64,000 nt of DNA from Achromobacter sp. AONIH1. GTDB lineage: Bacteria; Pseudomonadota; Gammaproteobacteria; Burkholderiales; Burkholderiaceae_B. The DNA lies in contig NZ_CP026124.1 of the NCBI RefSeq assembly GCF_002902905.1, forward strand, positions 3,720,001 through 3,784,000, written 5' to 3'. Under the pieces are notes generated by a model. The model ran no database searches. It saw only the letters and a program-made list of their open reading frames with translations, and was not told where the DNA came from. This document shows positions 61,641 through 64,000 of the stretch, piece after piece (position 1 is the first letter of the stretch; every line of letters starts with the position of its first letter). Both the position numbers and the translations under genes were made by a program.

Positions 61641-61816
61641 CGTGCCGGTGCTGGGTTTGTCCGAGGATTGCAAGGCGCCACTCCGTCCGTTGGGCTGGCC
61701 GGCGGCGTGCGCGAACCGCCGGCGAGGCCGGGGGATTTCCCGGTCCATACCTATAGACGTTTCAGGGCATGTGAATCCGCACAGTTTTTTCGTAACACTG
61801 TGCGTCGCGGCGACGC

Positions 61817-62620
61817 CTACTGTTCCGGCCCGCTGTTGAGCATCCGGCTGCGGGCCTTCTCGATGTGCGAGCGCATGATGTTGCGCGCGCCCTCTGCGTC
61901 CTGCTCGCGGATCAAGCGGTAGATCTGGCGGTGTTCGTCGATGGCGGCGCGGGTGCGCTTCCAGGGTTCGATATGGACCAGCTGCCGCATCACGTTGACC
62001 GCGTGGCTGACGTCGTACTCCAGCGACTTGAGCACCTGCACGAAGCGCTGGTTGCCGGTGGCGGCGGCGATGGCGCGATGAAAGCCGAAGTCGTGGTGGT
62101 GGGCGATGTTGCCGGACGCGTCCGCATCCTCGTAGCCGGCCAGCATGCGGTCCATTTCCTGCAGATCGCGCTCGCTGCGGCGCAGGGCCGCGAAATAGGC
62201 GCACTCGGGCTCGATCACCATGCGCAGCTCCAGCCCTTCCAGGATGTGGCCGACGCGCCGGGCCGGGTCGACCGCGGGCATGCCGCCCATCAGGTCGGGC
62301 TTGGCGCGCACATAGGTGCCCGAGCCGCGCCGCGAGTCCACCAGCTGGTCCTCGCGCAGCCGGTCCAGCGCCTGGCGCACGACCGGGCGCGACACGTCAA
62401 ACAGCGCGGCCAGTTCCAGCTCGGCGGGCAGCTTGCTGCCCGGCGCGATCTTGCCGGTGGCGATGGCGTAGAACAGGCTCTCGTAGACGCGTTCGGCGAA
62501 GCGCTCGGCGCGCACATAGCCCAGGCCGGACGCGACCTCGGCCAGCGCATCCAGTTCGGGCCTGGGCCGGCTGGCGGCCTGCAGCAGGGCATCGAGCTGC
62601 GGGTCACGCGTGTTGCTCAT
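61817..62620 (-). CDS. FadR-subfamily GntR transcriptional regulator
   Basis: 267 residues. The GntR winged helix reads RFAERVYESLFYAIATGKIAPGSKLPAELELAALFDVSRPVVRQALDRLREDQLVDSRRGSGTYV (about 38-102). The C-terminal FCD domain has the metal-site pattern with Asp and His residues (EPECAYFAALRRSERDLQEMDRMLAGYE ... NIAHHHDFGFHRAIAAATGN ... AIDEHRQIYRLI). It binds a small carboxylate in other members. It is divergent from the aldehyde dehydrogenase, and several TTGACA/TGTCAA operator-like repeats lie between them. Confidence 0.93.
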   Translation of the reverse strand: MSNTRDPQLDALLQAASRPRPELDALAEVASGLGYVRAERFAERVYESLFYAIATGKIAPGSKLPAELELAALFDVSRPVVRQALDRLREDQLVDSRRGSGTYVRAKPDLMGGMPAVDPARRVGHILEGLELRMVIEPECAYFAALRRSERDLQEMDRMLAGYEDADASGNIAHHHDFGFHRAIAAATGNQRFVQVLKSLEYDVSHAVNVMRQLVHIEPWKRTRAAIDEHRQIYRLIREQDAEGARNIMRSHIEKARSRMLNSGPEQ

Positions 62621-62649
62621 CGCTGCGCTCCTTCTGTCTGGGCTTGCGG

Positions 62650-62670
62650 CTTGTCATGCGCGTTGACAAG
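62650..62670. promoter_or_regulatory. GntR operator near the regulator gene
   Basis: CTTGTCA (62650-62656), 7 bp, TGACAAG (62664-62670), perfect 7-bp arms. It lies 29 bp before the GntR start codon. It shares the words TTGTCA/TGACAA with the second site at 62750-62773, so autoregulation is likely. Confidence 0.72.
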
Positions 62671-62749
62671 ACCGGTGCGGCGCGGGGGCGCGCAATCCTA
62701 GGGATAACCCGAGTCGGGCTGGAAAATTCCTGAAGCTTGGGACAAAAGC

Positions 62750-62773
62750 TGTCAATGTAATTGACAAGTTGTC
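62750..62773. promoter_or_regulatory. overlapping GntR operators upstream of the aldehyde dehydrogenase
   Basis: TGTCAAT-GTA-ATTGACA (62750-62766), perfect 7-bp arms, overlapping GACAA-G-TTGTC (62763-62773). The TTGACA hexamer at 62761-62766 also equals a consensus -35 box. The site is 157 bp before the ALDH start codon. Confidence 0.75.
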
Positions 62774-62930
62774 GGGCGCTCCCGTAATTTTCCATCAAAT
62801 CACAAGGCCTGTGCGATCGACGCGCGGGCCGCGTTTCCGGCTCCCGCCGGAGACGCCCGGGAGACTCGGCGGCGCAGCCGCCAGCCATTTCAGCAACCGG
62901 CCGTCCGGCCGCCACTTTACTGCGCACATC

Positions 62931-64000
62931 GTGAGCCAAAAGAACTTCATCGCCAATCAATGGGTGGCCGCCGCCACCGGTGACACCATTCCCGTGCTGA
63001 ACCCGTCCGACGGTCAGCAGTTCGAGACGATCGCGCGCTCGGGCCAGGAAGACGTGGACCGCGCCGTGGGCGCGGCGCGCGCGGCGTTCGAGGGCGAGTG
63101 GGGGCAGATGGCGCCGGCCGCCCGCAGCCGTCTGCTGATGCGCATCGCCTTCGCGCTGCTCGACCGCCAGGAAGAACTGGCGCAACTGGAATCGGCCGAC
63201 ACCGGCAAGCCCATCAAGCAGGCGCGCGCCGACGCCGCCGCCGTGGCCCGCTACTTCGAGTTCTACGCCGGCGCGGTCGACAAGCTGCACGGCCAGACCA
63301 TTCCCTACAACCCCGGCTTCACCGTGCTGACCGTGCGCGAGGCGCATGGCGTGACCGGCCACATCGTGCCCTGGAACTATCCGCTGCAGATCTTCGGCCG
63401 CAGCGTGGGCGCGGCGCTGGCCGCCGGCAACGCCTGCGTGGTCAAGCCGGCCGAGGATGCCTGCCTGTCCCTGCTCAAGCTGGCCGAGATCGCGGCCGAG
63501 GCCGGCCTGCCGGCCGGCGCGCTGAACATCGTCACCGGCTACGGCCACGAGGCCGGCGCGGCGCTGTCGGCCCATCCGGGCATCGATCACATCTCCTTCA
63601 CCGGCTCGCCGCAGACCGGCAAGATGGTGGCGCACGCCGCCGCCGACAACCACGTGCCCGTCACGCTGGAACTGGGCGGCAAGTCGCCGCAGATCGTGTT
63701 CGACGACGCCGACCTGGACGCCGCCATGCCGGTGCTGCTGGCCGCCATCATCCAGAACGCCGGCCAGACCTGCTCGGCCGGCAGCCGCGTGCTGATCCAG
63801 CGCGGCGTGTACGAAACCGTGCTCAAGCGCCTGTCCGAGGCCTTCGCCGCCACCGTGACCGGCCCGGCGGCGCAGGACCTGGACGTGGGCCCGCTGATCA
63901 GCGCCCGCCAGCACGACCGCGTGCGCGGCTTCGTCGCCGAAGCCGAGGCCGAGGGCCTGAAGGTGGCGGCGCGCGGCAAGCTCAAGGACGGCGCGTCCGC
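62931..64000 (+). CDS. aldehyde dehydrogenase (betaine-aldehyde type), N-terminal part; runs off the right edge
   Basis: The visible 356 codons start with GTG at 62931 (MSQKNFIANQWVAAATGDTI). NAD-binding and catalytic motifs are present: VTGHIVPWNYPLQIFGRSVGAALAAGNACVVKPAEDACLSLLKLAEIAAEAGLPAGALNIVTGYG, FTGSPQTGKMVA, catalytic Glu in TLELGGKSPQIVFDDAD, and catalytic Cys in NAGQTCSAGSRVLIQ. It oxidises an aldehyde to the acid with NAD. Substrate unknown (betaine aldehyde, gamma-aminobutyraldehyde or a related compound). The FadR-type regulator divergent to it is probably its repressor. The end of the gene lies outside. Confidence 0.93.
   Translation, partial: MSQKNFIANQWVAAATGDTIPVLNPSDGQQFETIARSGQEDVDRAVGAARAAFEGEWGQMAPAARSRLLMRIAFALLDRQEELAQLESADTGKPIKQARADAAAVARYFEFYAGAVDKLHGQTIPYNPGFTVLTVREAHGVTGHIVPWNYPLQIFGRSVGAALAAGNACVVKPAEDACLSLLKLAEIAAEAGLPAGALNIVTGYGHEAGAALSAHPGIDHISFTGSPQTGKMVAHAAADNHVPVTLELGGKSPQIVFDDADLDAAMPVLLAAIIQNAGQTCSAGSRVLIQRGVYETVLKRLSEAFAATVTGPAAQDLDVGPLISARQHDRVRGFVAEAEAEGLKVAARGKLKDGAS

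Larger units (their letters stand above)
62621..62930. other. 310-bp divergent control region of the GntR/ALDH pair
   Basis: No gene is seen. It holds two operator-like inverted repeats, annotated separately, and the promoters of both divergent genes. The 150 bp before the aldehyde dehydrogenase start (62780-62930) are GC-rich and have no further motif I can support. Confidence 0.6.

Overview
The window reads as chromosomal DNA of an Achromobacter species (Betaproteobacteria, Alcaligenaceae). The DNA is GC-rich throughout. The copper nitrite reductase has a 24-residue signal peptide, and after removing it the type 1 copper ligands fall at His89, Cys130, His139 and Met144, the numbering I recall for the Achromobacter xylosoxidans enzyme. 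The same window carries a single-chain quinol nitric oxide reductase, also known from that species. There are no rRNA genes, CRISPR arrays, recognisable IS elements or prophage genes. There is one tRNA gene (Ala, anticodon CGC) and one small toxin-antitoxin module.

Layout. 1-3.3 kb: the 5' part of an S9 peptidase gene, a small lipoprotein, a thioesterase and dinB. 3.3-3.5 kb: a short tandem repeat and a composite hairpin. 3.4-5.3 kb: a YqeY-like protein and a LysR/tautomerase divergent pair. 5.4-7.2 kb: an NO-detoxification unit, hmp-nsrR, headed by a perfect NsrR-type palindrome. 7.4-19.1 kb: dadA, transporters, a proline-dehydrogenase-like protein, several divergent regulator/target pairs (LysR, AraC, HxlR) and small redox enzymes. 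19.1-24.1 kb: an acyl-CoA dehydrogenase/acyl-CoA synthetase pair with a divergent Crp/Fnr regulator, then a MarR regulator. 24.3-27.0 kb: an orphan AceE-type 2-oxo acid dehydrogenase E1. 27.7-36.4 kb: a denitrification block (cytochrome c, nirK, a Dnr-like regulator, nirV, norB) that also holds a macro-domain gene of unusual build and ends with glutathione reductase. 36.5-46.2 kb: LysE, DMT and MATE transporters, a phosphatase/HAD pair, a MocR regulator, a thioredoxin-like protein and an M20 amidohydrolase. 46.4-54.7 kb: pckG, a DUF4180-HutG fusion, a methyltransferase, and a LacI-controlled MFS-amidase operon. 55.0-59.1 kb: an AcpA-type phosphatase, an RlmN-family methyltransferase, tRNA-Ala and exonuclease III. 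59.3-61.6 kb: the toxin-antitoxin module in an AT-rich patch plus three small unknown proteins. 61.8-64 kb: a GntR regulator divergent from an aldehyde dehydrogenase that runs off the end.

How it works together. The clearest theme is nitrite and NO metabolism with three separate control signals. NirK reduces nitrite to NO; the adjacent cytochrome c probably supplies it with electrons. NorB reduces NO to N2O using quinol, and Hmp oxidises NO to nitrate. hmp-nsrR carries an NsrR operator. norB carries three GGT-N7-ACC sites and a -24/-12 promoter, the pattern expected for NorR and sigma-54. nirK and nirV each have a TTGC-N6-GCAA box about 85 bp before the start codon, which suggests the adjacent Dnr-like regulator. 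The rest is typical soil/opportunist metabolism arranged as many small regulator-target pairs, several with operator palindromes visible between the divergent genes.

Most likely to be new: the macro-domain protein with an unrecognised 220-residue N-terminal half and an ECF-type promoter; the DUF4180-HutG fusion; the MarR-controlled orphan E1; and the Dnr-like regulator with a C-terminal CxxCxxC motif. All calls come from reading the sequence; no database search was run.
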